A stretch of 47,405 bases of DNA from Lachnospiraceae bacterium AM93-12TA (GTDB lineage Bacteria > Bacillota > Clostridia > Lachnospirales > Lachnospiraceae): positions 1 through 47,405 of the forward strand of contig JAQERH010000023.1 in assembly GCA_027698105.1 (NCBI GenBank). The letters run 5' to 3'. The notes under the pieces are model-generated. The model was not told the origin of the DNA. It ran no database searches and was given only the letters and a program-made list of their open reading frames with translations. Both the position numbers and the translations under genes were made by a program. Shown piece by piece: positions 16,360 to 24,545 of this stretch (the stretch's first letter is position 1; each line of letters opens with the position of its first letter).

Positions 16360-19300
16360 GTGAAGATAGAAAAACTTGCTGCAGCAGAAGGAATGCCGGG
16401 ATATTTTCCGCCAGGAGCTGTTAAGACGGAGGGAGGCTTCCACATCTGCACCATGGCAGAGGGAGAGAATGTGAGCCTGGCTGTGTTTGAGATGTCCGGA
16501 GGAAAAGAAAAACAGAGAGTGTTTTCGTTTCCGGAGAGTTCAAGGCTTGGAAATATGTATACAATCAGGATTTTAGGCGAGGATTTTTCCGGGCTCTCTT
16601 ACTCTCTGCTCTGTGATGGGACAGAATGTCCGGATCCCTTTGGCAGGACGTTTACAGGACGGGAGACATGGGGAGACCTGTCCCATGTGAAAAATCCGCT
16701 GCGAACCCCCTTTGAGCTTCCCTATTTTGACTGGGAGAATGATAAGCCTCTTCAGATTCCCTATGAGGATATGATCCTGTACCGAATCCACACCAGGGGC
16801 CTTACCATGGGACCGGCAGGAACGGATCGGAAAGATAAGACAGCGGGCCGGCCGGGAACCTTTCAGGCAATCCGGGACAAAATTCCATATTTTAAGGAGC
16901 TGGGCGTTACCTCCCTGGAGCTGATGCCTCCGAATGAGTTTGAGGAGGTTATGATGCCTGACGGCTCAGACGGCAATCCCTATGGTTCGGAGGAGCCTAC
17001 GGGAAAACTCAACTACTGGGGCTATGGACCGGGCTTCCTGTTTGCTCCCAAAGCTTCCTATGCAGGAGGAAAGCCTGGAAAAAAGAATCCTTCTGCGGAA
17101 TTTAAGGATCTGGTCAAAGAGCTTCACAAAAATGGGCTGGAGCTGATCGTTGAGCTGTATTTTACTGGAAAAGAAAGCCCTGCCTTTATCAGCGAGGCAG
17201 TACGGTTCTGGGTGCGGGAGTACCATGTGGACGGCGTACACCTGACAGGAATTTCCTCCTGCCCGTCCCTTGCAGATGATCCATGGCTTTCCAGAACAAA
17301 GCTGTTTGCCTCTTATTGGGAGGAGAATGGCGCTGAAAGGGGAAGGCAGGAGAAGGGACGCCACCTGGCTGAATATAACGACGGCTTTCTGGTGGATATG
17401 AGGCGTCTCCTGAAAGGGGATGAGGATCAGATGAACGGTCTGATTTTCAGAAGCAGGAGAAACCCGAAACATATGGGAGTAGTCAACTATATGGCCCATT
17501 CCAACGGCTTTACCCTGATGGACTCTGTCTCCTATGAGATGAAGCATAACGAGGCCAACGGAGAAAATAATCAGGACGGAAGTGCCTGGAACTATACCTG
17601 GAACTGCGGTGTGGAGGGGCCAAGCCGCAAAAAAAAGGTAGTGAATATGCGTCAGAAGCAGCTGCGCAATGCCCTTCTGATCCTGTTTCTGAGCCAGGGC
17701 ACGCCTCTTTTGCTGGCAGGAGACGAATTCGGCGCTTCAAAGGGCGGAAATAATAATTCCTACTGTCAGGATAACGCTGTTTCATGGCTGGACTGGAGAC
17801 TTCTGGAGACAAACAGAGAGCTGTTTGAATTCACAAAGCAGGTCATTGCCTTCCGAAAAAAGCATCCTGTGTTCCACATGTCTCAGGAGCCGATGGGAAT
17901 GGACTATCTGGTCTGCGGCCATCCTGATGTCTCCTATCACGGAGTCAAGGCCTGGTGTCCGGAATTTGAGAATTTCCGCAGGCAGCTGGGCATCATGTAC
18001 TGCGGAAACTACGCCAGAAAGCCGGATGGAAGCAGCGACGATTTCTTTTTCGTGGCCTACAACATGCACTGGGAGCCTCATGAATTTGCCCTTCCCAGAC
18101 TTCCGAAAGGAATGAAATGGCATCTGGCTTTTAATACAGATGACAAGGAGAAAAACGGCATTTATGAGGAGGGGAAGGAACCGTGCCTGGAGCAGCAGAA
18201 GCAGTTTCTGGTTCCGTCCCGGACCGTTGTAGTGTTTATCGGACTGAAGGACCCGGAGCCGGAGAAAAACGGAAAAAAAACCGGGAAGAAGTCAGATAAA
18301 AAAGCAGATAAAAAGTCAGGGAAGAAGCTGGCAAAGGGGGCAGCGGCTGTTCTTACCTCTGCGGCTCTCTCTCTATCCTGTGGAAATCCCTTTGGCGGCT
18401 CTGTTACAGCTTTTGCGGCAGGGCCGGGGACTCCCTCCTACGGCCAGGGAGATCCCTACAACAGCTATCAGTGGGCTTTTTTAAATAATGGCCAGTTCCG
18501 CCTGGTGACTGGAAATCAAAATATGAATTCTACCATGCCGGGACATCTTTCCGACAGTCAGGACAGCTCCGCCTACGGCCCTGAGACGGAAGGGAGGGTG
18601 ACTACCTTTGCCAGGGCTGGCATGGATATTAACCTGACTCCGGCCAGGCAGTCCTATGATGCCCTGGAGAGCAAAAGCCAGGTGGTGGTGGCGGTGATTG
18701 ACACAGGAGTTCAGCTGGATCACGAAGACCTGAAGAACAGTATCTGGACGAATGGGGGAGAGGTTGCCGGGGACGGAATTGACAATGACAAAAATGGCTT
18801 TGCAGACGATGTACATGGCTGGAATTTCTACTCCGGAAACGGAAACCTGTATCAGGGAAGCGAGGATAATCATGGAACCCATTCTGCAGGAACCATTGCG
18901 GCGGGGAAAAACGGAGTCGGTATAACCGGCATTTGCGATCCTGGTTATGTGAAAATCATGCCCTTAAAGGTGCTGGGAACTAAGGATGGCATCGGAACCC
19001 CGGAAAATGTGGCAAAAGCTGTCCGCTATGCGGAGGCTCAGGGCGCCTCCATCTGCAATCTCAGCTTCGGAACGGGAAAATTTAACCAGGAGCTTTACGA
19101 TACCATGAAAAATTCCAAGATGCTGTTTGTGGTGGCTGCAGGAAACGGAGATAAGGAAGGGGCGGGAATCAATCTGGATGAAAAGCCTGTCTACCCGGCT
19201 GCCTTTGACCTGGAAAATATTATTTCAGTAGCCAGTATGCGTCTGGACGGAAATCTGGAACCCAGCTCTAATTATGGAGGAGGGGCAGTAGATCTGGCTG

Positions 19301-19551
19301 CTCCCGGCAAATACATTTTGAGTACCATTTCCAATAATCAGTATGCCTACATGAGCGGAACCTCCATGGCTGCGCCTATGGTATCAGGGGCAGCTGCCCT
19401 GATAAAATCAGCCAGACCAGATTTAAGCACAGAAAAAATCCGTGAAATTCTCCTGTCTTCCTCAGAGAAAAACAGCGCTATGGAGGGGAAGACTGTCACA
19501 GCAGGAATGCTGGATGTGGGAAAAGCCATGGAACTGGCAGGGAAGGCCTGA
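16360..19551 (+). CDS. Fusion protein: catalytically dead GH13 (GlgX/isoamylase-like) domain + internal signal segment + subtilisin-type S8 protease
   Basis: One uninterrupted 1,063-residue frame. Residues 1-630 follow the isoamylase/GlgX plan (N-terminal beta domain, GH13 barrel, C-terminal beta domain), with NEANGENNQDG, TWNCGVEGP and LLLAGDEFG intact. All three catalytic acids are replaced: the nucleophile position in VDGVHLTG is Thr296, the acid/base position in KLFASYWE is Ser318, and the stabiliser position in AHSNGFTL is Asn382. A Lys-rich linker (636-659) leads to a hydrophobic segment (660-673) and an AFAA cleavage-like site (684-687). The S8 domain then has Asp781 (VIDTGVQ), His838 (HGTHSAG), Asn929 (AAGNG) and Ser1002 (SGTSMAAP), so the protease looks active. 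Expected topology is GH13-like part inside, protease outside. The GTG at 16,360 has GGGAG at 8 nt; an ATG at 16,345 is possible. An 8-A run (18,273-18,280) lies at the junction. Confidence 0.85.
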   Translation: MKIEKLAAAEGMPGYFPPGAVKTEGGFHICTMAEGENVSLAVFEMSGGKEKQRVFSFPESSRLGNMYTIRILGEDFSGLSYSLLCDGTECPDPFGRTFTGRETWGDLSHVKNPLRTPFELPYFDWENDKPLQIPYEDMILYRIHTRGLTMGPAGTDRKDKTAGRPGTFQAIRDKIPYFKELGVTSLELMPPNEFEEVMMPDGSDGNPYGSEEPTGKLNYWGYGPGFLFAPKASYAGGKPGKKNPSAEFKDLVKELHKNGLELIVELYFTGKESPAFISEAVRFWVREYHVDGVHLTGISSCPSLADDPWLSRTKLFASYWEENGAERGRQEKGRHLAEYNDGFLVDMRRLLKGDEDQMNGLIFRSRRNPKHMGVVNYMAHSNGFTLMDSVSYEMKHNEANGENNQDGSAWNYTWNCGVEGPSRKKKVVNMRQKQLRNALLILFLSQGTPLLLAGDEFGASKGGNNNSYCQDNAVSWLDWRLLETNRELFEFTKQVIAFRKKHPVFHMSQEPMGMDYLVCGHPDVSYHGVKAWCPEFENFRRQLGIMYCGNYARKPDGSSDDFFFVAYNMHWEPHEFALPRLPKGMKWHLAFNTDDKEKNGIYEEGKEPCLEQQKQFLVPSRTVVVFIGLKDPEPEKNGKKTGKKSDKKADKKSGKKLAKGAAAVLTSAALSLSCGNPFGGSVTAFAAGPGTPSYGQGDPYNSYQWAFLNNGQFRLVTGNQNMNSTMPGHLSDSQDSSAYGPETEGRVTTFARAGMDINLTPARQSYDALESKSQVVVAVIDTGVQLDHEDLKNSIWTNGGEVAGDGIDNDKNGFADDVHGWNFYSGNGNLYQGSEDNHGTHSAGTIAAGKNGVGITGICDPGYVKIMPLKVLGTKDGIGTPENVAKAVRYAEAQGASICNLSFGTGKFNQELYDTMKNSKMLFVVAAGNGDKEGAGINLDEKPVYPAAFDLENIISVASMRLDGNLEPSSNYGGGAVDLAAPGKYILSTISNNQYAYMSGTSMAAPMVSGAAALIKSARPDLSTEKIREILLSSSEKNSAMEGKTVTAGMLDVGKAMELAGKA

Positions 19552-20387
19552 TGAGGGGAAATCTGTTTCTTAGGGCGTTTCTGCCTCTGGCAGCATATGG
19601 AATTCTTACAGAGCTGGCTCTCTGGGGCTTTTCAGGAATCAGTGCAGCAGTTTCACAGAGCTGGTCCTGGGCGGCTTTCCTGGAATGGAATACAGTGCTT
19701 CCCTGGGCCAATGCAGCTGCAGGTCTGGCGGCGGCAGCGCTGTTCTGGAAATGGTATGACAGAGAGGAAGAGAAAGGCGGCGGAAGGAAGCAGCGCCGGA
19801 ATGCTCGGCGAGAGTCAGGCCGTTTTCTTCTTCTGATGATTCTGGGTATCTGCTGCTGCCTGGGCGGCAGCGGGCTGATATTTCTGCTTGGAAACGCGCT
19901 GGCGGGAGTTTCAGCTTTCGGGACAGGTGCGGCAGCAGAAGCGGTGGGCTCAGAAATTCAGCCCGCGTCAGTCCGCGTTTTTTCATTGATGACAGCTTTT
20001 CTCTGCACTGGATGCATCATCCCTTTTGTGGAAGAATTTCTCTTTCGAAGAGCCTTATACGGGACTCTGAGAGAGGAAAAACACCTGGGATGTCTGGGAG
20101 CTGTCCTTATGTCCTCTGTGTTGTTTGGCCTGTACCACGGGCGTCTTCTGCAGGGGATTTATGCAGGACTTTTAGGCATTCTTCTGGCCTGTCTGTACCA
20201 GTGTACAGGAACCCTGACTGCTTCTGTTATTGTTCATGCAGCTGCCAACAGTTCGGCAGTCCTGCTGGAAATGGTTCATTATGGAAAGTGGCTTGCAGGC
20301 AGCAGGCCGGTTCTGCTTTTGCAGACCGGGACTGCGCTTCTTTTGGCAGCTGTGATTTTGCTTTACCTTTGTAAAAAAAGAAATTAG
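19551..20387 (+). CDS. CPBP family intramembrane metalloprotease (CAAX protease-like)
   Basis: A 278-residue polytopic membrane protein of the CPBP (Abi/Rce1-like) family. The catalytic motif FVEEFLFRRALYG has Glu161, Glu162 and Arg166; later conserved blocks FGLYHGRLLQGIYAGLLG (His) and VIVHAAANSSAV (His/Asn) complete the metal site. Start and preceding stop overlap by one base (TGATG), so translation is coupled to the pseudo-GH13/subtilase gene, implying linked function: both are proteases acting at or across the membrane. Bacterial members cleave membrane-bound peptides or serve in immunity to bacteriocins; the substrate here is unknown. Confidence 0.88.
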   Translation: MRGNLFLRAFLPLAAYGILTELALWGFSGISAAVSQSWSWAAFLEWNTVLPWANAAAGLAAAALFWKWYDREEEKGGGRKQRRNARRESGRFLLLMILGICCCLGGSGLIFLLGNALAGVSAFGTGAAAEAVGSEIQPASVRVFSLMTAFLCTGCIIPFVEEFLFRRALYGTLREEKHLGCLGAVLMSSVLFGLYHGRLLQGIYAGLLGILLACLYQCTGTLTASVIVHAAANSSAVLLEMVHYGKWLAGSRPVLLLQTGTALLLAAVILLYLCKKRN

Positions 20388-20413
20388 CGTCAGCGCATGC
20401 AAAGGCTGGCGCC

Positions 20414-21526
20414 ATGGATAAGGAGAACGCAAACTTGAGTGAAAAGCAGTTTCGTAACAAGGTGTGCTTTGCCGCCTTTTTTTTCAGTCTGATGGTGGTA
20501 ATGATTCACAGCTATAATGCAGATATGTTTCTGCTCCTGCCGGCCTCCTCTCTGGGAGAACAGACAGTATGGGCGTTTGAACACGTGCTGGCAGATGTTC
20601 TGGGTCCGGTGGCTGTACCGGGATTTTTTATGATTTCCGCTTACCAGTTTTACCGGAACTGTACCTTTCGGGATATAGCCCCTAAGATGGAACGGAGAAT
20701 CAGAACAGTGCTGATTCCCTATCTTCTGTGGAACTTCTTTTATTATGCAGGCTACGCCCTGGCGGGAAAACTCCCTTTTTTGGCCGGACTTTCTGATAAA
20801 ACAGCTGTGAAGCTCAGTATTCCGTCTATGGCAGAGGCGGTGCTTCATTTTACCTATAATCCAGTTTTCTGGTATATGTATCAGCTGATTTTCCTGATTG
20901 CCATATCCCCGCTGATTTACACGGTTCTGAAACATAAGTTTGTCGGACTGGCAGCGATTTTTCTGGAGCTTTACTGTATCAGGGAGCAGATCAGCCTTCC
21001 AATCATAAATATGGACGCATTGTTTTACTACAGCGCTGCAGCCTATGGAGCTATTCATGGAAGCTGGCTGGTGGAGGAGGTCTGGAACAGAGAGGGGACA
21101 GGCAGAAGGATAGAGGATAGAGAGAGAATAAAACACTGGGAACCGTGGCTGAGGCTGCTTGCGGCGGCAGTGGGGCTTGGCCTGGCGGTATATTTTTACC
21201 AGGGAATAACAGTGCGCCATTCTGTGCTGGAGACTGTGCTGTACCGGTTTACAGTTCCTGTTACGCTCTGGGCAGCAGTATCTGGAACAAGGCTTCCAGA
21301 AGCCAGGGAGTGGATGAAATACGGTTTTTTCCTGTATGCGATTCATTTTATTCTGGCCAGAGGAATGAATAAAATAGCGGCAATGGTTCTCCCCCGCACG
21401 GCGGTGACGGCGCTTCTGGTTTATCTGGCTATTCCTGCTGTCTGTGTTGTGGTATCCTGGAAGGCGGGAGAATTCCTGAAAAAACATGCAGGCCCATTCT
21501 GGCGTCTGATAAACGGAGGCCGGTAA
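20414..21526 (+). CDS. Membrane acyltransferase (acyltransferase 3 family)
   Basis: A 370-residue protein with about ten transmembrane helices, beginning with a cytoplasmic tail and a first helix containing VVMIHSYN (the His typical of the family near the end of helix 1). The VPGFFMISAYQFYRN and RIRTVLIPYLLWNFFYY segments match the acyltransferase-3 pattern. The family transfers acyl groups, often acetyl, to sugars of polysaccharides, peptidoglycan or lipids. It starts 26 nt after the CPBP gene and probably ends the same operon. The ribosome binding site (AAAGG) is weak. Confidence 0.85.
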   Translation: MDKENANLSEKQFRNKVCFAAFFFSLMVVMIHSYNADMFLLLPASSLGEQTVWAFEHVLADVLGPVAVPGFFMISAYQFYRNCTFRDIAPKMERRIRTVLIPYLLWNFFYYAGYALAGKLPFLAGLSDKTAVKLSIPSMAEAVLHFTYNPVFWYMYQLIFLIAISPLIYTVLKHKFVGLAAIFLELYCIREQISLPIINMDALFYYSAAAYGAIHGSWLVEEVWNREGTGRRIEDRERIKHWEPWLRLLAAAVGLGLAVYFYQGITVRHSVLETVLYRFTVPVTLWAAVSGTRLPEAREWMKYGFFLYAIHFILARGMNKIAAMVLPRTAVTALLVYLAIPAVCVVVSWKAGEFLKKHAGPFWRLINGGR

Positions 21527-21539
21527 AATGGCGTCAAAA

Positions 21540-21582
21540 AAACAGCTCATTCAAGGGATTGATACACTTGAATGGGCTGTTT
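21540..21582. terminator. Bidirectional terminator between convergent genes
   Basis: A 16-bp stem (21,540-21,555 with 21,567-21,582, one G-U pair) with an 11-nt loop. A tract precedes and T tract follows, so it can end transcription from the acyltransferase gene (+) and the methyltransferase gene (-). Confidence 0.85.
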
Positions 21583-21612
21583 CTGCTGAAAATATGAATT
21601 ACCCGCTCCTTA

Positions 21613-22473
21613 TTATGCCTCCCAGCGTCCGGAAGCGCCGCAGGGCAGTACCAGGCCGCTGTCTGTAACAGGAAGTCCGATTTCCTCAGAACGGACAGAA
21701 CCGCCGAACTTCGGAACCAGTTCTGTAGAAAGCATATAGGTGAGGACGGCCGGAGCCAGTCCTGTAGTGTAGGAATTGATCAGGTAAAATAAGGGCTGAT
21801 CTGACAGCAGCTTGGCGCACAGCTGTACAAACGGGTGGATGGATTCCTCGATTTTCCAGATCTCTCCTTTGGGTCCTCTTCCATAGGAAGGTGGATCCAT
21901 GATAATTCCGTCATAGTGGTTTCCGCGGCGGATTTCCCGCTCTACGAATTTGACGCAGTCGTCTACAATCCAGCGAATCGGAGCTTCAGACAGGCCGGAG
22001 GAACGGGCGTTTTCCTTGGCCCAGGCCACCATGCCTTTGGAAGCGTCTACATGGGTTACATGGGCGCCGGCCTTGGCAGCAGCCAGAGTCGCGCCTCCTG
22101 TATAGGCGAACAGGTTCAGAACCTTAACCGGACGTCCTGCTTTTCTGATTTTATCGCCGAACCAGTCCCAGTTCGTGGCCTGCTCCGGAAACAGTCCTGT
22201 GTGCTTGAAGCTAAAGGGCTTTAAATTAAAAGTCAGCTCCTTGTAATGAATGCTCCACTGCTCCGGCAGATCGAAGAATTCCCATTCTCCGCCTCCCTTG
22301 GTGCTTCTGTGATAATGGCCGTTCATACGTTTCCAGCCCTTATTTTTCTTAGGCGTATCCCAGATAACCTGAGGATCCGGCCTGACCAGCAGATATTTTC
22401 CCCATCGCTCCAGCTTTTCTCCTCTGGAGCAGTCTAATACTTCATAATCCTTCCAGCCATCAGCTATCCACAT
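21613..22473 (-). CDS. Class I SAM-dependent methyltransferase (RlmI/RlmK-like)
   Basis: A 286-residue protein. The S-adenosylmethionine-binding motif I is LNLFAYTGGATLAAAKAG, followed by THVDASKGMVAWAKEN. The catalytic motif IV is DPPSYGRG, as in 23S rRNA cytosine methyltransferases of the RlmI group and related enzymes. No PUA domain is evident at the N terminus, which instead holds RPDPQVIWDTP and WKRMNGHYHRS motifs seen in similar Firmicute proteins. The target, probably rRNA, is inferred. A consensus promoter lies 100 nt upstream. Translation starts at 22,473 with AAAGGAT upstream. Confidence 0.85.
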   Translation of the reverse strand: MWIADGWKDYEVLDCSRGEKLERWGKYLLVRPDPQVIWDTPKKNKGWKRMNGHYHRSTKGGGEWEFFDLPEQWSIHYKELTFNLKPFSFKHTGLFPEQATNWDWFGDKIRKAGRPVKVLNLFAYTGGATLAAAKAGAHVTHVDASKGMVAWAKENARSSGLSEAPIRWIVDDCVKFVEREIRRGNHYDGIIMDPPSYGRGPKGEIWKIEESIHPFVQLCAKLLSDQPLFYLINSYTTGLAPAVLTYMLSTELVPKFGGSVRSEEIGLPVTDSGLVLPCGASGRWEA

Positions 22474-22539
22474 AGTATTATGATCCTTTCTTTTTTATCA
22501 TTCGGTTGAAAAAACAAGATAATGAAACCGGTTTCTTCT

Positions 22540-22580
22540 ATATATAATATAGTTCGTTGTTCACATGTGATATTATATAT
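22540..22580. promoter_or_regulatory. Inverted repeat containing opposed -10-like sequences
   Basis: ATATATAATAT (22,540-22,550) and ATATTATATAT (22,570-22,580) are perfect inverted copies separated by 19 bp. The right arm contains the minus-strand -10 of the methyltransferase gene. This could be an operator or two promoters facing each other. Confidence 0.5.
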
Positions 22581-22600
22581 GGCTGCGGGACAGGTGTCAA
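22572..22600 (-). promoter_or_regulatory. Consensus sigma-A promoter of the methyltransferase gene
   Basis: On the minus strand TTGACA (22,600-22,595), 17 bp, TATAAT (22,577-22,572): perfect consensus. It gives a leader of about 90 nt to the start at 22,473. Confidence 0.85.
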
Positions 22601-22679
22601 AGGTTTGTTTCCGAAACTGCGGCACATGCAGGGAGACTGCCAGGCGGAATTTCGTAATAGAATTGAAAGATTATTTTGC

Positions 22680-22708
22680 TTGAATATTTTATCTGCTCTT
22701 GTTAGAAT
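22680..22708 (+). promoter_or_regulatory. Promoter of the cell-wall-binding protein gene
   Basis: TTGAAT (22,680-22,685), 17 bp, TAGAAT (22,703-22,708), with TGT directly before the -10 (extended -10). The gene starts 42 nt further on. Confidence 0.65.
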
Positions 22709-22749
22709 GATACATAGGAGTATAAGCGGAATTGATAGGAGGAGCAGAG

Positions 22750-24117
22750 ATGAAGAGAAAAGGGATTGCCGCAGCGGTTCTTTCTGTTGTGCTGACTATG
22801 GCAGGCGCGGCGGTTTGCTTTGGCGCTTCTGGCTGGCAGAAATCAGGAAATAACTGGGTCTATTATGATACGAACGGCTCTAAACTGACGAATAAATGGC
22901 AGAAGGGAGCCGACGGGCTCTGGAGATATCTGGACTACAATGGCAATATGGCGCTGAATTCCTGGGTGGACGGGGATTACTATGTGGATGCCAATGGTAT
23001 TATGGTTTCAGGAAAATGGATGAAGCTGCCCCAGAAGAGCGACCGCTGGGATAATAATGCAAAACAGGTGTGGTACTATTTTACAAGTGACGGCCGCGCT
23101 GCTTCAGACAGCTGGCAGAAGATTTCAGAGAAGTGGTACTACTTTAACAGCGACGGAGAGATGCAGACCGGCTGGGCAGACGACGATCTCTATTACCTGG
23201 GAGACGACGGAACCATGCGTACAGGCTGGCAGTATCTGGAAGATCCGGATGCAGATGACGATGACAATGATGATGTGCGTCCTTACGAGGATGACGACGA
23301 TCACCACTGGTATTATTTCCAGAGCTCCGGAAAACGTTATGTGCCGGAGACAGGCGGCGACAGCTATAAGAAATATAAGATTGACGGCGTAAACTATTAT
23401 TTTGACGAAGAGGGGCGGATGCAGACCGGCTGGATCTGTGTGACTGGCGATGAGGATGACTTTAAGGATTACCGCTATCTTCAGGACAATGGAAAGCTGA
23501 CGACAGGCTGGTATTCCACCTATCCGCCGGAGGATTACGAGGGTGACGTGGAAGACGAGGTACAGTGGTATTATTTCGGAAACGACGGAGAACCGAAGGT
23601 GGGCCCGTCTGTGGAGAACGCCTCTGTGAAAGATCTGGAGAAGATCAATGGCATTACCTACCTGTTTGATGAGAATGGAAATCCTGTTTACGGGCTGCGG
23701 AACTTAAACAGCGGCAGCAGTTTTGAGACCTACTACTTTGGAGACAGGCAGACAAGCTCTGTGCAGAAGGGCCGGATGACGATTGAGGAAGGCGACGGAA
23801 CCAAGAGTGAGTTTTACTTTACAGAGTCAGGCGGAAAGGCAGGACGCGGCTTTACCGGTGTGAAGAATAATTACCTGTTCTATAAAGGCAAGCTTCAGGA
23901 GGCTGACAACGGAACGAAATACGAGGTTATCCGCGTGGAAGGTAAGAACTATCTGGTCAATACATCCGGAAAGGTTATGAAAGATACGACGGTGAAAGAT
24001 TCCAGCGGTACAAAATTTGAAACCAGCAACTCCGGCATTGTAGTAAAGGTAGATAAAGAATCCGACAATGGCGACGAGTATGCAAGAGATCCATACGAGC
24101 CGGTAGAGTGGGACTAA
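22750..24117 (+). CDS. Secreted cell-wall-binding repeat protein (choline-binding-like repeats)
   Basis: A 455-residue exported protein. The signal peptide (MKRKGIAAAVLSVVLTMAGA, cleavage near CFGAS) is followed by about ten aromatic/Gly repeats of the CW-binding type, e.g. GWQKSGNNWVYYDTNG and KWYYFNSDGEMQTGW, which bind choline- or sugar-decorated wall polymers. No catalytic domain is visible, so it may be a pure surface adhesin or scaffold. Unusual insertions are two Asp-rich clusters (DPDADDDDNDD and EDDDDHH, around residues 169-188) and a late stretch of different composition (from about 300). A GGAGGAGCAG-type ribosome binding site precedes the ATG at 22,750. Confidence 0.85.
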   Translation: MKRKGIAAAVLSVVLTMAGAAVCFGASGWQKSGNNWVYYDTNGSKLTNKWQKGADGLWRYLDYNGNMALNSWVDGDYYVDANGIMVSGKWMKLPQKSDRWDNNAKQVWYYFTSDGRAASDSWQKISEKWYYFNSDGEMQTGWADDDLYYLGDDGTMRTGWQYLEDPDADDDDNDDVRPYEDDDDHHWYYFQSSGKRYVPETGGDSYKKYKIDGVNYYFDEEGRMQTGWICVTGDEDDFKDYRYLQDNGKLTTGWYSTYPPEDYEGDVEDEVQWYYFGNDGEPKVGPSVENASVKDLEKINGITYLFDENGNPVYGLRNLNSGSSFETYYFGDRQTSSVQKGRMTIEEGDGTKSEFYFTESGGKAGRGFTGVKNNYLFYKGKLQEADNGTKYEVIRVEGKNYLVNTSGKVMKDTTVKDSSGTKFETSNSGIVVKVDKESDNGDEYARDPYEPVEWD

Positions 24118-24132
24118 GTAAATAAGTGTTAT

Positions 24133-24191
24133 AAAAAAGAAATGTTTTCTGTGACTAAGTGTTTGATGGAACAAGAAAACATTTCTTTTTT
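24133..24191 (+). terminator. Strong terminator ahead of the ribosomal operon
   Basis: A perfect 18-bp inverted repeat (24,133-24,150 with 24,174-24,191) with A tract before and T tract after insulates the ribosomal cluster from the upstream gene. Confidence 0.9.
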
Positions 24192-24285
24192 GTACTATTT
24201 TCCGCTTCCGTCATTCTGCACAAAAACGTCAAAAACAGGCCGCAATTTTCTAAAGAAAAATCGGCGAAAAAAGTAGAAAAATCCC

Positions 24286-24314
24286 TTGCAATTACAGGAA
24301 ACATATGATATGAT
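24286..24314 (+). promoter_or_regulatory. Main promoter of the S10-spc ribosomal operon
   Basis: TTGCAA (24,286-24,291), 17 bp, TATGAT (24,309-24,314). Predicted transcription start near 24,321 leaves a leader of about 225 nt before rpsJ. Confidence 0.75.
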
Positions 24315-24320
24315 ACAGAG

Positions 24321-24545
24321 GCTGTGGCATGATAGCAATGAAGCGAGAGGTTGCTGCCTGAGAGATGGCAGGTTTTCCGTGGAGCGAATGTCAAGTTAGG
24401 AAACTGGCGACAAGTCACTGTACAACTTTAGAGAATACCTAATATATGGAGGATTCAGTGTGGAGTTTTGTAGGACACACACGGATATGTGTACAGTCAC
24501 CGCTTGTCGTGCTTCAAATAGTACGAAAAGGAGGCGACTTTTTTT
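24321..24545 (+). promoter_or_regulatory. Structured 5' leader of the S10 operon
   Basis: The leader contains a local hairpin (CTGCC...GGCAG near 24,354-24,372) and a long-range helix: CGACAAG (24,408-24,414) pairs with CTTGTCG (24,503-24,509), and ACTGTACA (24,417-24,424) with TGTACAGT (24,490-24,497). The helix ends about 20 nt before AAGGAGG (24,528-24,534) of rpsJ. In many bacteria such leaders are bound by an operon-encoded ribosomal protein (L4 in E. coli) for feedback; which protein binds here is not shown by the sequence. Confidence 0.6.

Noticed and set aside
16345..19551. The subtilase fusion as an assembly chimera or frameshift product
   Set aside because: Not excluded, but no stop or frame break is seen, codon style is constant through the junction, and the linker-signal-protease order makes topological sense; kept as one gene with the A run flagged.
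20390..21550. A 386-codon minus-strand frame opposite the acyltransferase gene
   Set aside because: Long but rich in His, Gln, Cys and Arg without domain logic; the plus strand encodes a coherent membrane enzyme.
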